DNA of 64,000 bases from Streptomyces collinus Tu 365. GTDB lineage: Bacteria > Actinomycetota > Actinomycetes > Streptomycetales > Streptomycetaceae. The position numbers were made by a program, and so were the translations under genes. The stretch lies in contig NC_021985.1 of assembly GCF_000444875.1 (NCBI RefSeq), forward strand, positions 8,142,170-8,206,169, in the 5' to 3' direction. Below, one piece after another: positions 52,993 to 63,205 of this stretch (the first letter of the stretch is position 1; each line of letters starts with the position of its first letter). Below the pieces are notes generated by a model, which saw only the letters and a program-made list of their open reading frames with translations, had not been told where the DNA came from and did no database searches.

Positions 52993-53681
52993 CTACCAGC
53001 GGCTGTAGGAGCAGGTCTTGTACTTGACGCCGTACTTCCAGTACGTCGTGCAGACCTTGACGCCCTGCTTCCCGGACCTATTGCCCCAGTTGCTGCCCCA
53101 TCTATTGCCCCAGTTGTTGGGGTGCTGATTCGGCTTCGGCCACGGATGGGTCCCCGGTGGATACATCGGCGGGTAGGTGTTCGGCGGGTAGTCCACCGGC
53201 GGGTTCTTCGGCTGGGGCGGCGGCCAGTCCACCGGCGGGTTCTTCGGCTGGGGCGGCGGCCAGTCCACCGGCGGGTTCTTCGGCTGGGGGGCGGCCAGTC
53301 CACCGGCGGGTTCTTCGGCTGGGGCGGTGGCCAGTCCACCGGCGGGTTCTTCGGAGTCGGGTCCTGCTTGCTCCCCGGCACCCAGTCGGGAGGCTTCTCA
53401 AGTGTGCCCCTGCCACCGTAGCCAGGCCCGGTCGAGTCGCCCGGCGTTTGGCCGTAACCACCCCCCCAGCCCAACTGCTTGGACCCCGGAGGCGGGTCGA
53501 TTGGACCCGGTGCAACCGGCGTTTCCGCCTTGCCGCCGTTGTTGTCGGACCCGCTGGGTGCCACCGTCGCTGCCGCGGCAGGAGATGAGGCGGCCATTGC
53601 CTCTGCGGTGACGCCCGGCGAGAGCGCGAGAGAGGCGAGGATCGCTGGACTGAGTGCGAATAGGAATCGATTACTACGCAT
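52993..53681 (-). pseudogene. Secreted proline-repeat protein, frameshifted
   Basis: Start MRSNRFLFALSPAILASLALS at 53,681 (GGGGAGA upstream), with a signal peptide, then Gly/Pro-rich sequence and repeats of PKNPPVDWPPPQ. One repeat at about 53,284-53,290 lacks a base in GGGGGG; reading on from the next repeat in the other frame gives a tail ending in WKYGVKYKTCSYSRW with paired Cys. Without the slip the product would have about 229 residues. Either a broken gene, a sequencing error or a switch. Confidence 0.6.
53193..53360 (-). repeat. 36-base tandem repeat encoding PKNPPVDWPPPQ
   Basis: Four to five copies of a 36-base unit lie between about 53,193 and 53,360; one unit is 35 bases because a G-run lost one base and so shifts the frame. 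The amino acid repeat is kept across the others, so the indel is specific to one unit. Confidence 0.75.
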
Positions 53682-53819
53682 GGGTTCTCCCCTTTCGGTG
53701 GAATTCAGCACTTCGGTCTTCAGAGCGGGTACGAGTGCGTCGTCGCCGCTTTTGGGTGCGCCTCCACGTGGATGTCGTGCGTTGGGCGTGGGCGCATGGA
53801 GGATCTTCTGTGTTCAGCC

Positions 53820-54017
53820 TCATGGGTCGATCACCACAGAATGAAAGGCTTTGTTCACATCACGGAGCCCAATCAAGAAACTCCGGTAGCAGTCAGGGCA
53901 GCGGTCCTCTCCGGTGTGCCAGCCGTGCTGCATACAGAACTCGGAATCACTCGCGTCTGCGGTGAAGGGGTAGCCGTCGTTGGCAAGCCCTTGGAGGAAG
54001 TCGTTGATGATGGTCAT
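53820..54017 (-). CDS. Small Cys/His protein
   Basis: 65 residues. FCMQHGWHTGEDRCPDCYRSF has Cys and His pairs that could bind zinc. Near-average Asp and Phe content and a clean start codon suggest a real small gene. ACCTGGA lies upstream. Function unknown. Confidence 0.5.
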   Translation of the reverse strand: MTIINDFLQGLANDGYPFTADASDSEFCMQHGWHTGEDRCPDCYRSFLIGLRDVNKAFHSVVIDP

Positions 54018-54460
54018 GGTCGATCCAGGTGATCACTTAAAGTAACTGAAGGTCGGCTTTGGGCTGCCCTCAGGAGGGTTCTGTGTCGATGGCAGCCATC
54101 AATGAAGCGGTCGGAGTGCGCTGGCATCACACAGCCAGTGGAGGTGGTCGGCAATCCGACGCGGAGTGCTCCAAAATCAGTTCCGTTGCGCCTGAACCTC
54201 GTACGGGTTTCGGGGCTTTGGAACTCTTCGACACAGACAGCGTGCGCTAGCGGCAACGGGCGGCACATCGGGTCCACGCCCCAAATTCCAGTCCGCTACA
54301 CCCCACGAGTTACGCGGCACACCCTATGTGCTGCCCACCGCATCCGACGGTTTCGCCTGGTACGCCACACACATCGCACATCTGCTGGCCGCCTGGCCTC
54401 ATTCCGACCGGATTCCGATCTTTTGCACCTGCTCGGCACCAGGAGGGAGAATGACGGGTG
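54018..54460. other. Intergenic region upstream of the second LuxR gene
   Basis: About 440 bases with no gene that I can support; only AGGAGGG at 54,441-54,447, just before the start of the second LuxR gene, is recognisable. Confidence 0.35.
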
Positions 54461-57042
54461 ATGGACTTGCTGGAGCGAGAGACCGTGCTCCAGGACCTCG
54501 CCGGTCACCTGACGGCAGCCACGAGCGGCCCTGGACGGGTAGCGCTCGTGCGCGGCGAGGCCGGTATCGGCAAGACCACCGTCGTCGAGCATCTGGTCGA
54601 GCTGGCCGATCCCTACGTCCGGGTCCTGGTCGGGGCCTGTGACCCGCTGGCCACCCCGCGCCCGCTGGGGCCGCTCATGGACCTGGCCCCCGATCTCGGC
54701 GAGGCGGTGGGCACCGCTTTGAGAGGAGCGGTGGCCGGCGCGGGCCATCCTGGTGAGGTTTTCGAGTGCCTGCTGGCCGATCTGAGCGGCAGGCCCAGCC
54801 TCCTGGTCATTGAGGACGTCCACTGGGCGGATGAGGCCACCACGGACCTGCTGAGCTACCTGGCCCGACGCCTGCCGACCGTTCCCGCGCTGGTGGTGGC
54901 CACCTACCGCGACGACGAGATCGGCCGCACCCATCCGCTGACCATGCTGCTGGGCACCCTGGCCGGGTACCGGTGGGTGTCCCGCCACACTCTGAACCCG
55001 CTCAGCCGCGGGGCCGTGGCCCGTCTGGCCACCGGACATGCCATCGACGTGGAGGATCTGTACCGCGTCTCCGCCGGCAACCCGTTCCTGGTCACCGAGA
55101 TCCTGGCCACCCCAGCCGGCAGCCTCCCCGTCACAGTGCGCGAAGCCGTCGCCGGCCGCATGGGCGGCCTCTCAGGCCCGGCGCGCAACATCACCGATGT
55201 ACTCGCCGTCCTGGGACACCGGGCTCACTGCAGCTTGTAGCCGGCATGCTGCCGAACGCAGAGGACGCCCTGGAGGAAGCCGTCGCCAGCGGCATCCTGC
55301 GCACCGACGGGCACACCATCGAGTTCCGCCACGAGCTGATCCGGCTGGCGGTGCTGGATGCCGTCCCCGCCCCCCGCCGCCTGCAAGTACACCGGCAGGT
55401 GCTCGCAGCAATGCGGTCCGGCGCCGTAGCTTCGGCTGATCTATCTCTGCTGGCGGACCACGCCGAAGCAGCCGGCGACGAGACCGCGGTGCTTGAGTAC
55501 GCCCCTGCAGCGGCGGCTCATGCGGTCACACTGGGCGCGCACCGGGAGGCAGCGGCTCAGTTCACCCGGGCGCTGCGGTACGCCGGCGGCTTGCCGCCCG
55601 ACCGGCAGGCCGCTCTGTGGGAGGGCCATTCGCTGACCTGTTTCCTGGCCCGTCACCTTGAGGAGGCGATCGCTTCTCGCCGGACGGCGGTCAAGCTGCG
55701 TCATGCGCTGGGGGACAGGCAGAACGAGGGCGAGGACCTGCGCTGGCTGTCGTACATGCTGTGGCCGGCCGGGCGGAGCACCGAGGCCCTCGACACTGGC
55801 CTGGAGGCTGTGCGCACGCTCGAAGAGCTGTCCCCGAGTGCGGAGTTGGCCAGGGCGTATTTGAACCTGTCGATGCTGTCCGTCTACGACCACAAAGGGG
55901 CAGAGGTGGCCTACGCCTATGCCCAGAGGGCGATGGACGTGGGCGGGGGGCTCGGTGATGCGGGGCTGGTCGTCCAGGCGCAGTTCCACCCTGCAGCGGC
56001 ACGCATGCTCTGCGAAGGCAGTGGCTGGGAGGAGTGCGAACGAGCGGTGTCCAGCGCGATGGCGCAGGATCTGCAACTCGACGCAGGCTTCATGGCGATG
56101 CTCATGTGCTGGTACCTCCTGCTGCAGGGGGACAACACTCGAGCTGCGGCCGCAGTACAGCGGTCGGAGGCCTACTGCCTTGAACACGAGCTGTTGACCT
56201 TCCTCTATTGCACGAAGGCCATGAAGAGTTGGATGCTGCTGAATGAGGGCGCGTGGCATCAGGCCACCGACGCCACACACGAGGTGTTGTCCCATCCCCT
56301 CTCACCACCGATCGACCGGGCCATAGCCCTGACCGTGCTGGGCCTGGTCCGGGCTCGCTGCGGCGAGCCTCAGGTATGGCCACCGCTGGAGCAGGCAGCA
56401 AGCCTCGTCGACGCCAACTGCCTGCGCGACATGGGACTCGGATGGGAAGCCCGGGTCGAGGCGGCCTGGCTGGCCGGAGACGACGAGCGCGCGCAGGCCG
56501 AGGCACAACAGGGATTGGCCGCACTGACAGAGCGCGCCCACCCCTGGCTGACCGGTGCCCTGGCCTGCTGGATCCATCGCGCCGGGGGCACACCCCCGCC
56601 CGTGCCGGCGGTCGGACCTTACGCGCTGGAGCTGAACGGAGACAGCACCGCTGCCGCACGGCTGTGGGAAGAACTCGGCTGCCCCTACAACGCCGCCATG
56701 GCCCGCCTTTCCGCAGACGACACCGCGCTGCGCCAAGGCTTGGCCGACTTGGAGAGACTTGGCTCCCGGCCCGCCGCAGCTCGCGCCCGCGCCGTCATGC
56801 GTGTGCGCCCCGTCCGCTCCGGCCCGCGAGCGGCTACTCGGAGCAACCCCTATGGACTGACCAACCGGGAAATGGACGTCCTCAAACTGCTGGGTGACGG
56901 CCTGTCGGACGCAGATATCGCCGCCCGGCTCTACATCACGCCCAAGACCGCCGGACATCACGTGGGCTCAGTCCTGGCCAAACTCGGCGTCCACACCCGC
57001 CACGAAGCCGCCCGCAAGCTCGACCGTCCCGAGTACCGGTAG
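54461..57042 (+). pseudogene. Paralogous LuxR/AAA regulator with a one-base deletion
   Basis: The first part, read from 54,461, ends early at 55,240; from about 55,230 the remainder continues in another frame to 57,042. Both parts align along their length with the intact regulator at 47,768, including Walker A GEAGIGKTTVVEHL and the C-terminal LuxR helix-turn-helix. A single base is missing near 55,224-55,228 (after HRA), where the intact copy has one more base. Translated as it stands, the protein would be truncated without its DNA-binding domain. Confidence 0.8.
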
Positions 57043-57046
57043 GACT

Positions 57047-57762
57047 TGCCGTTCCCCTTGAGACGGCAGTCCCGCAGGACCTTCCAGTTCTTCAACGGGA
57101 CAGCGCATGTTCCACCCGCGCTCGGGCCCTGCGGTGGACGGTGTTCTCCGCCTCCTGCTGCGCGCTCAGACGCTTCTGGCCGCGCCGTTCGCGGTGCGGG
57201 ATGAGCAGGCCGGTGCCCTGGTGGCCACCACCTGCGATCACCGGAGCTCCGCGGCAGGCCCGGTCGACACCGGACTCGGCAAAGGCCCGGCAGTCGTTGC
57301 GACTACCAGGTAGCGGGATGCCGATCGCCACAACCAGGCGGCTGTTGGCATCGATGACGACCTGCAGATTGGTCGAGTACCGATAGTTCTTGCTCGAGGC
57401 GGCGATGCTCCGGTCACGGGTCGGCACCAAGGTGCCGTCGACGATGTAGACGGTGTCCTTGCGCGGCCGACGCGCCGGCGAGATCGCCAGCAGGGGTGCG
57501 AGGTGATCGAGGATGCGGTCGGCCCCGGACTTCGAAACCCCTAACAGCGGCGCCACCTGCCGCAACGTCAGGTTGGTCCGCCAGTACGTCGCCACCGCAA
57601 GACCCCGTCCGCCAGCGGCAGCCGCCACGGCCTGCCTCGCTGAACGTCACCTCCACGGCGCCGCACCAACGCCACCAGCTTGCCGAACTGCACCTCGGTC
57701 AACCCGGAGAACGGCTCGATCCACTTCGGATCATCCGCTGAGATCACCCCACCCATGACCAT
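57047..57762 (-). pseudogene. IS5-type transposase remnant
   Basis: Frames on the minus strand give ISADDPKWIEPFSGLTEVQFGKLVALVRRRG, YWRTNLTLRQVAPLLGVSKSGADRILDHLAPLL, VYIVDGTLVPTRDRSIAASSKNYRYS, LQVVIDANSRLVVAIG and LPGSRNDCRAFAESGVDRAC, in order but with at least two frame changes. It ends near 57,052 with (L)KNWKVLRDCRLKGNG in a third frame. Such sequences belong to DDE transposases of IS5 type. Degenerate, next to the end of the second LuxR gene. Confidence 0.7.
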
Positions 57763-57969
57763 GGCAACGCACCAAGTGCCACACCGGGTACGGGACAACC
57801 TCTGGTGATGGCTGTTCGTCAGTTGTCGACTGCCACAGTTGCGGCGAGCGGCGACTGCTGTACACCATCAGGTGCCCTGTCTTAGTCATTCCTGGGCATG
57901 ACGCGGCCCATCCTCGTACTGGACTACCTTCGCGCGGGTTAGAAGATCCGTTCGAAACGGGGAGGGTGC

Positions 57970-58311
57970 ATGACCAGCACACTCAAGAAGTTCGTCACCA
58001 CCACGTCGGCGTCGGGCCTCCTGGCCGCAGGCGTGGTACTCGGCGCCACGGGGGCGGCCCAGGCCGCCCCCGGCGGTCCGTCCGGCTGCACGGCGTACGT
58101 CTCGCACACCGACATCCACACGGCTGTGGGCTGGTGCACGTCGGGCAGCGGCACCTGGAACGTCCAGGCCATGTGCGCCGGTCCGGGCAGCACGCACGGC
58201 CCCTACAAGGGAGACCCCGGCTACCGCACCCGCGGTATGGAGAAGGCGGCGACGCTCAACTGCGGTGGCGGCTACCCGACCAACCTGAAGGTCGTCGACA
58301 TCAAGAGCTGA
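57970..58311 (+). CDS. Small secreted Cys-containing protein
   Basis: 113 residues. Signal peptide (about 1-33, cleavage near AQAAPG) and four Cys in GCTAYVSH, WCTSGSG, MCAGPG and NCGGGY, enough for two disulfides. GGGGAGGG lies upstream of the ATG. Family not recognised. Confidence 0.75.
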   Translation: MTSTLKKFVTTTSASGLLAAGVVLGATGAAQAAPGGPSGCTAYVSHTDIHTAVGWCTSGSGTWNVQAMCAGPGSTHGPYKGDPGYRTRGMEKAATLNCGGGYPTNLKVVDIKS

Positions 58312-58932
58312 GTCTGGAGCGTGCCTCTTCAATGAGTGGTCAGTTGACCGGACGGACCTGTCCGGCAAGCGATCACTGATGCGATTGCGGGACCGGATCG
58401 CGCCGCTGATATCGGCCGATCCTGTTCCGCAGTCGGACGACGGCGCGAGCGCTTCTGGGCCGTGGAGTTCCAGGAGCCCTGGGGTTGCATCGCTCTGCCC
58501 CCGGCTCGGCGTGCGAGGGGGCCCGCGCGTTCTGGAAGCCGATGTCCCAGAGGGGCACGTGAACGGATGGCGGTTCCCGGCCGGCGACCGCCGAGTGGTG
58601 GGACGCAGCTGATCGCAGCTCAGCAGGCCGCCGACCACACCCGCCGCAGATTGGAACAGCTGAGCTGTGACGAGGAACGGCGGCATCAGCGCAGTGCGTG
58701 GTTCGAGGCGGCAGCACGCGCACAAGCAGCAGTCACCCGGTACGCACAGACGAAGCGACTCAATCGGTTCGAGGTGGAACAACGCGTCCGCCGGGCTGCC
58801 CGCGAGGAAGCCGGACTGCAACGACCGGGATGTCCGCCTCCCGATCCTCGTCGAGACCGCGAGGCGATCATCCCGTTGGGTCGATGCCAGGATGTCAGTC
58901 GGTCGACGTACGGGGCATTGAACGGGGTTGCA
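58312..58932 (+). other. Region with gene remnants before the HEAT-repeat gene
   Basis: Between 58,600 and 58,860 a plus-strand frame reads QLIAAQQAADHTRRRLEQL and RFEVEQRVRRAAREEAG, in keeping with a small alpha-helical protein often found on Streptomyces plasmids. The frame joins that of the HEAT gene without a stop, but no start or binding site fits a fused product. Probably a remnant. Confidence 0.35.
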
Positions 58933-61023
58933 GTGGCGGGGACTTCGGTCGAGGCAGTGGACGCGGTGGACTGGAGCCGGTTCCGGACGGGAGTGCCGGA
59001 GCACCATCCGGTCAAGGAGGTCCCGCGGGCGCTGAGCCGCCTGGTCTGGCGAGGCCCGGCGGCGACGGATGAGGACTGCGACCCGCTGTACTTCTGCCTG
59101 TTTGCGCCGGGAGGGGGGCTGCCGTCGGCCGCGGCCGCGGCCCTGCCGTTCCTCACGGCGCTCGCCTCCGACCCCGCCAACGGCGCACGAGTGACTCTCG
59201 TCGAACTGCTCGGCGCCCTTGACGGTGCGGCGCGCGAGGCCGGTGAACAGGGCACCCACGGAGCGTGGCGGGAGCAGTGGCGGCGTCAGGGCGACAAGAT
59301 CGCGGCTCTCCTCGCGGACCCCGCGCCGAGCGTCCGGCGGGCCGCCCTCCTCCTCGCGGACGACGACGCGCTGCTGGAACGGTGGCACGCCGAGACGGAC
59401 CCGGCCGTACGCCTGCCCCTCCTGCTCAAGCTGGGCACCCGCGCCGCGACGGCCGCCGACGTGCCTGAGACCGAGTCGCTCGGCGGCCGGCACCGGTTCG
59501 CCGGTGCGGTGGAGGCGGTGCTGAGTCGGGTGCTGCGCGGCGACGAGCCGGTGATGAAGGTGGCGGCCGTGATCGCCCGGGCGTCCCTCGACCGCGACGC
59601 CCCCCTCCGGCATGTCGACCTGCTGCTGGACGTCCTCGCCGATCCGGCCCTACGGCCCCGGTTCGAGCGGATCTGGTGGCTGCCGGACGTCGAGACCCCC
59701 TTCGCCCGTGACGACGTCGCCGCATGGGTGTCCGGTCTCCTCGACCACGTCCCTGTGGCCGCCCTGTCGTTCGTGACCCGGCTGGCTGAGGCGGCGGAAC
59801 GCACCGCGGATGACGGGCTGCGCCGGGTTGTCCTGGACGAGGCGTGGCGGCACCTGGTGCTGCGGCGTTCCGCGGCACCGACGGTGCTGCCCCTCGCGGC
59901 ACGGCTGCTGGACTGTGCCGACGACTGCGTGCGGCTCAAGGCCGCGCACCTCATCGCAATGCTCGCCCCTGACTCCGGCCCGTACGCCGACCGCCTGGCG
60001 GCACTGCTCGACGATCCCGGGACCGACGAAATCTCCTGGATCGAGGGGACCGTCGGTGACTTCGCACGCTGGGCCTTGGTCCGGCTGGGCGACCCCCGCG
60101 GCCTCCCCGGCCTGGTCGAGTCGCTCTGGGCGCCCTACCGGGAGCAGTTCGGGCGCAGCTGGGTGGCGGGCGATCCGCGCCGGCCGGAGATGCACGAAGT
60201 CCTCGCGCCGCTGCGCGAGCACGCAAACGTCCTGCTGCCCGCGCTGCTGGAGGAGGTGCGGCAGGACCACGAGCGGCACGGCGACCACGGCGAGATCATG
60301 GGCACCTTGCTGCACGTCGCCGAGGAATGGGGGCCGGACGCGCTGCCCGTGCTCCCGGTCGTCCTGCCGCTCCTCAAGGACACGCGGTACTCGCTGCGCG
60401 TGGTCGACGTGCTGCTGGCGATGGGTCCCGGTGCCGCCTCGACGGCCTCCGCCGTGCGCGACGCGGTCGTCCTCGACCACCCGGGCAACCACCAGAAGAT
60501 CGCGTGGGCCGCGTGGCGCATCGCGGGGGGTGACGACGGCACCGCCCTGCGACTCCTGGGCGAGGCGGTGCACGACGAGCAAGCGTCGCCGTACGGGCCG
60601 GTCCTCCTCCTGTCCGACTTCGGCCCCGCCGCCGCGGCGCACGCCGGACGGGTGCGTGAGGTCATGGAGAACACCGAGTACGGGAGGGCGACGGCGGCGG
60701 TCGCCCTGTGGGCGATCACCGGCGATCCCCGTGCCAGCCTGGCGGTGTTGGAGCAGGTCGTCGTGCCCTTCACCGGGGACGACGACCGCTATGGCGACCT
60801 GGCCGAGGCACTCCGCGGTTTTCTGCGCATCGGTACGGTCACGCCGGCCGCACGGCGGGCACTGAGCCTCGTCGAGGCCCGCGATGAGCGGCTTTCCCAC
60901 TACCGGGACTACCGGGCCGTCCTCGACGACCAGGAACTCCGCTCCGTCATCGCCGCGGTGCTCACGCTCCCGGATCGTCATCGCCGGCATCGACACCTAC
61001 CTCCGCTTCGCCGAGGCATGTAA
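58933..61023 (+). CDS. Large HEAT-repeat-like protein
   Basis: 696 residues from the GTG at 58,933 (weak GGGG box upstream). Long alpha-helical repeats (for example DPALRPRFERIWWLPD, LPALLEEVRQDHERHGD, LPVLPVVLPLLKDTRYSLRVVDVLLAMGPGA) are typical of HEAT/armadillo folds that bind other proteins. No membrane segment. An in-frame open stretch continues upstream to about 58,462 but looks like remnants of another gene. Function unknown. Confidence 0.7.
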   Translation: MAGTSVEAVDAVDWSRFRTGVPEHHPVKEVPRALSRLVWRGPAATDEDCDPLYFCLFAPGGGLPSAAAAALPFLTALASDPANGARVTLVELLGALDGAAREAGEQGTHGAWREQWRRQGDKIAALLADPAPSVRRAALLLADDDALLERWHAETDPAVRLPLLLKLGTRAATAADVPETESLGGRHRFAGAVEAVLSRVLRGDEPVMKVAAVIARASLDRDAPLRHVDLLLDVLADPALRPRFERIWWLPDVETPFARDDVAAWVSGLLDHVPVAALSFVTRLAEAAERTADDGLRRVVLDEAWRHLVLRRSAAPTVLPLAARLLDCADDCVRLKAAHLIAMLAPDSGPYADRLAALLDDPGTDEISWIEGTVGDFARWALVRLGDPRGLPGLVESLWAPYREQFGRSWVAGDPRRPEMHEVLAPLREHANVLLPALLEEVRQDHERHGDHGEIMGTLLHVAEEWGPDALPVLPVVLPLLKDTRYSLRVVDVLLAMGPGAASTASAVRDAVVLDHPGNHQKIAWAAWRIAGGDDGTALRLLGEAVHDEQASPYGPVLLLSDFGPAAAAHAGRVREVMENTEYGRATAAVALWAITGDPRASLAVLEQVVVPFTGDDDRYGDLAEALRGFLRIGTVTPAARRALSLVEARDERLSHYRDYRAVLDDQELRSVIAAVLTLPDRHRRHRHLPPLRRGM

Positions 61024-61328
61024 CCGCCTCGACCCGGAATCCGGGCCACGCAAACCGGCCAGCCTCCCCCAGCTCGCCTACCTGGCGGCGAGTCCGCCGT
61101 CGACAGCGAGTCCGGCGGTGGTACTTCACGGCCGAGCGGCTGCCATGGGGCTGTACATCCCCAGCTGGCTCACTGCCGCGAAGACGGCACATCGCCCCTC
61201 GAAGGCGCGCGAGACCAGGGGCTCGTCCCAGACGCGGTTCGCCATGGCGGCGAGGTGGATGCCCTGGCTGCCACGTGGCCGCTGCCCCCGCTCCCTCGGG
61301 GAGCGAGGACGCGGGGGCGGCGTACGGA
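61024..61328. other. Convergent intergenic region
   Basis: About 300 bases between the HEAT-repeat gene and the convergent secreted-protein gene. The hairpin at 61,284-61,318 probably ends one or both transcripts. I see no other gene. Confidence 0.4.
61284..61318. terminator. Hairpin terminator between convergent genes
   Basis: GCCCCCGC at 61,284-61,291 pairs with GCGGGGGC at 61,311-61,318; the loop has an inner CTC-GAG stem. About 10 bases after the stop of the secreted-protein gene. Confidence 0.6.
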
Positions 61329-62132
61329 TTACTGCACGTCCACGAAGTCCCCGGTCGCCTTGACGGCCGGGGTGGTGGAGGTGCCCGCGAAGTTCCAGCG
61401 CCAGTAGCCGTCTTCCGACGCGGGGACCGTGGTCGTCAGGCTGCCGGTGCTGGAGGTGTACACGGTCTTGACGGTGGTGTAGGTCGTGGTGCCGGCCTTG
61501 CGGAACTGGAGCTTGACCGGCTGGTTGGTGTAACCGCGGTAAGCGAGGTTGTCCCAGTCGGCCCGGGTGAGCTTGCCGGTGACGGTGAGGGTCGCGCCCT
61601 TGGCGACCGGCTCCGGGCCCGCGTTCGCGGTGAGCTTGGAGTACCGCTGCAGGCGGGTCGTGGTGTAGCTCGCCGCCTGGGTCCAGCTGTCGTCGTCGGC
61701 CACCCCCTGCACACTGACCTTCCACGTGCCGGCGTGGGCGTTGGCGAGCGCGGTGCCACCGTACCGCCAGTCCGGCTCGAGGAAGATCGTCTGCGAGCAG
61801 GTCGAGGTGGTGGCGCTCGATGCGACGCAGTCCGCGTGGTAGTGGAACTGCTGCGACACGATGCGGTCGTCGTAGGCCTCGTAGGGGTTCGCACCCTCCG
61901 GTCCGCGCCACAGGACGAAGTCCGCGTCCTGGATGCCCGACGGGTGGGTGAAGGTCCCTGACACCGTGATCGTCTTGGAGTCGAGGCCCACCACGATGTT
62001 CTTGCCACCGTCGAAGGAGACGTCGCTGATCTGGACGTCCGTCTGGGTCTCGCCCGCGTAGGCACCGGGGACGACGAAGCCGGTCAGCGCCGTGACGGTG
62101 CTGAGGACGGCGAGGGCGGCGCGCTTGCGCAT
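61329..62132 (-). CDS. Secreted protein with Ig-like C-terminal domain
   Basis: 267 residues. A signal peptide (about 1-26, AYAGE) precedes a domain with TITVSGTFTHPSGIQDADFVLWRG and a Cys pair (DCVASS, TCSQT). The C-terminal part has KGATLTVTGKLTRADWDNLAYRGYTNQPVKLQFR and SSTGSLTTTVPASEDGYWRW, typical of Ig-like stalks in secreted Streptomyces proteins. GGAG lies upstream of the ATG. Binding partner unknown. Confidence 0.75.
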   Translation of the reverse strand: MRKRAALAVLSTVTALTGFVVPGAYAGETQTDVQISDVSFDGGKNIVVGLDSKTITVSGTFTHPSGIQDADFVLWRGPEGANPYEAYDDRIVSQQFHYHADCVASSATTSTCSQTIFLEPDWRYGGTALANAHAGTWKVSVQGVADDDSWTQAASYTTTRLQRYSKLTANAGPEPVAKGATLTVTGKLTRADWDNLAYRGYTNQPVKLQFRKAGTTTYTTVKTVYTSSTGSLTTTVPASEDGYWRWNFAGTSTTPAVKATGDFVDVQ

Positions 62133-62537
62133 GCATCTCCTTCACGAAGAGGGAAGCGGGAGTCGCCGGGCAGGGCACGGCGGGGCAGTCGAAGCCGGTC
62201 GGGGGCCGGTGACGGGTTTGATCCATTACGGGATGCGGCCTGCCGCATCCCTCGGCGGACATCGGCGTGCTGCACGCGGTGTCACCCTGCTCCCCCGGCT
62301 CACGGACTGCTCGAAGTACCAAGCGCGCCTGGCCGTCCGAACGTCACCCGCTCGGCATCCGAAGCCGGGACCGCTCGGTGGCAGCCCGAGCGGTCTCCGG
62401 GCCGCCGGCGTGCCCGGAAGCCCTCCGCGTCGGCATCGTGAGCACGGCCGGAGAAGCGGCACCACTACCTTCGCTACCTGGCCCCAGGCGCCTCGTGTCC
62501 GGGCGAAGGCACACCTTCCGCATATGGTTTTCAGCCC
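62133..62537. other. Intergenic region
   Basis: About 400 bases. Upstream of the secreted-protein gene lies only its ribosome binding site (GGAG near 62,137). No other feature could be supported. Confidence 0.3.
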
Positions 62538-62697
62538 CTGACCACCGAGAACGCCACCCTCAAACACCGCGTCCACCAACTCACCCGCGAACACCGAACC
62601 CTGCAAGAACGCCTCGAAGGCGCCCGTTCAAACCTCCGCTTCGCCGACAAACGCATCGCCGCTGGAAGCCGAACTTCTGGAGCGCCCGAAGGACTAG
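62538..62697 (+). pseudogene. Coiled-coil C-terminal remnant (DUF6262-like)
   Basis: TENATLKHRVHQLTREHRTLQERLEGARSNLRFADKRIAA (residues in one frame) is followed, after a lost base near 62,660, by LEAELLERPKD and a stop. This pattern occurs at the C-terminus of small proteins that accompany tyrosine recombinases. No start codon or N-terminus is present. Confidence 0.45.
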
Positions 62698-63197
62698 GCG
62701 CTCCAGAACGCCTCAGTACCACTGCCGACCTCGAAGTGCCACCAACCCTCGTCCTGGCCGCGGACCAGCAGCCGCTTGAGCGCCGCGAAGTCAGTGCCGC
62801 TCGGCACGTCGAACGCCACCATCGGAAATTCGGCGCTGAAGACCTCGCCGCCGAGTCGAAAGTCCGAGAGGCGCTCGTGAACCTTCTCGGGGCTGCGGCC
62901 CAGCGGCCCGGACGGGATCGGCACCACACGGACAGCGCAGTTCCCGGAGGTGCTGATTCGCCCGGTCGCCCAGTGCAGTCCATCGTCGTCCGTTCGGAAG
63001 CGGACGACGTCCCCTTGGGCGACACCGTCCTGGAGGAACGGGACGTTGTCCACGCGGGCAGTGTCCGCGCTGAGCCTCGTCGCCCACAGGCCCTCAGTGT
63101 CCTGCGGGAACCACCCCTCGCGAGGAACGAACCGGAACCAGACCTTGATCCGGTCCCCGACGATCTCACGCTCTGACGCACCGTTCATGGGACACAT
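62694..63197 (-). CDS. DUF4265-type protein
   Basis: 167 residues. IKVWFRFVPREGWFPQDTEGLWATRL, DNVPFLQDGVAQGDVVRFRTDDDGLHWA and SEKVHERL-like helices match the DUF4265 family. No signal peptide. GGAGAAC lies upstream of the ATG. The stop shares bases with the DUF6262-like remnant on the other strand. Function unknown. Confidence 0.75.
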   Translation of the reverse strand: MCPMNGASEREIVGDRIKVWFRFVPREGWFPQDTEGLWATRLSADTARVDNVPFLQDGVAQGDVVRFRTDDDGLHWATGRISTSGNCAVRVVPIPSGPLGRSPEKVHERLSDFRLGGEVFSAEFPMVAFDVPSGTDFAALKRLLVRGQDEGWWHFEVGSGTEAFWSA

Positions 63198-63205
63198 GTT
63201 CTCCG

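Noticed and set aside
53193..53360. CRISPR-like tandem repeat
   Set aside because: Contiguous 36-base units that encode a proline-rich repeat, not spaced repeats.
58462..58932. N-terminal extension of the HEAT-repeat protein
   Set aside because: The stretch contains an unrelated helical remnant and no ribosome binding site; the GTG at 58,933 fits the start of the conserved helical part better.
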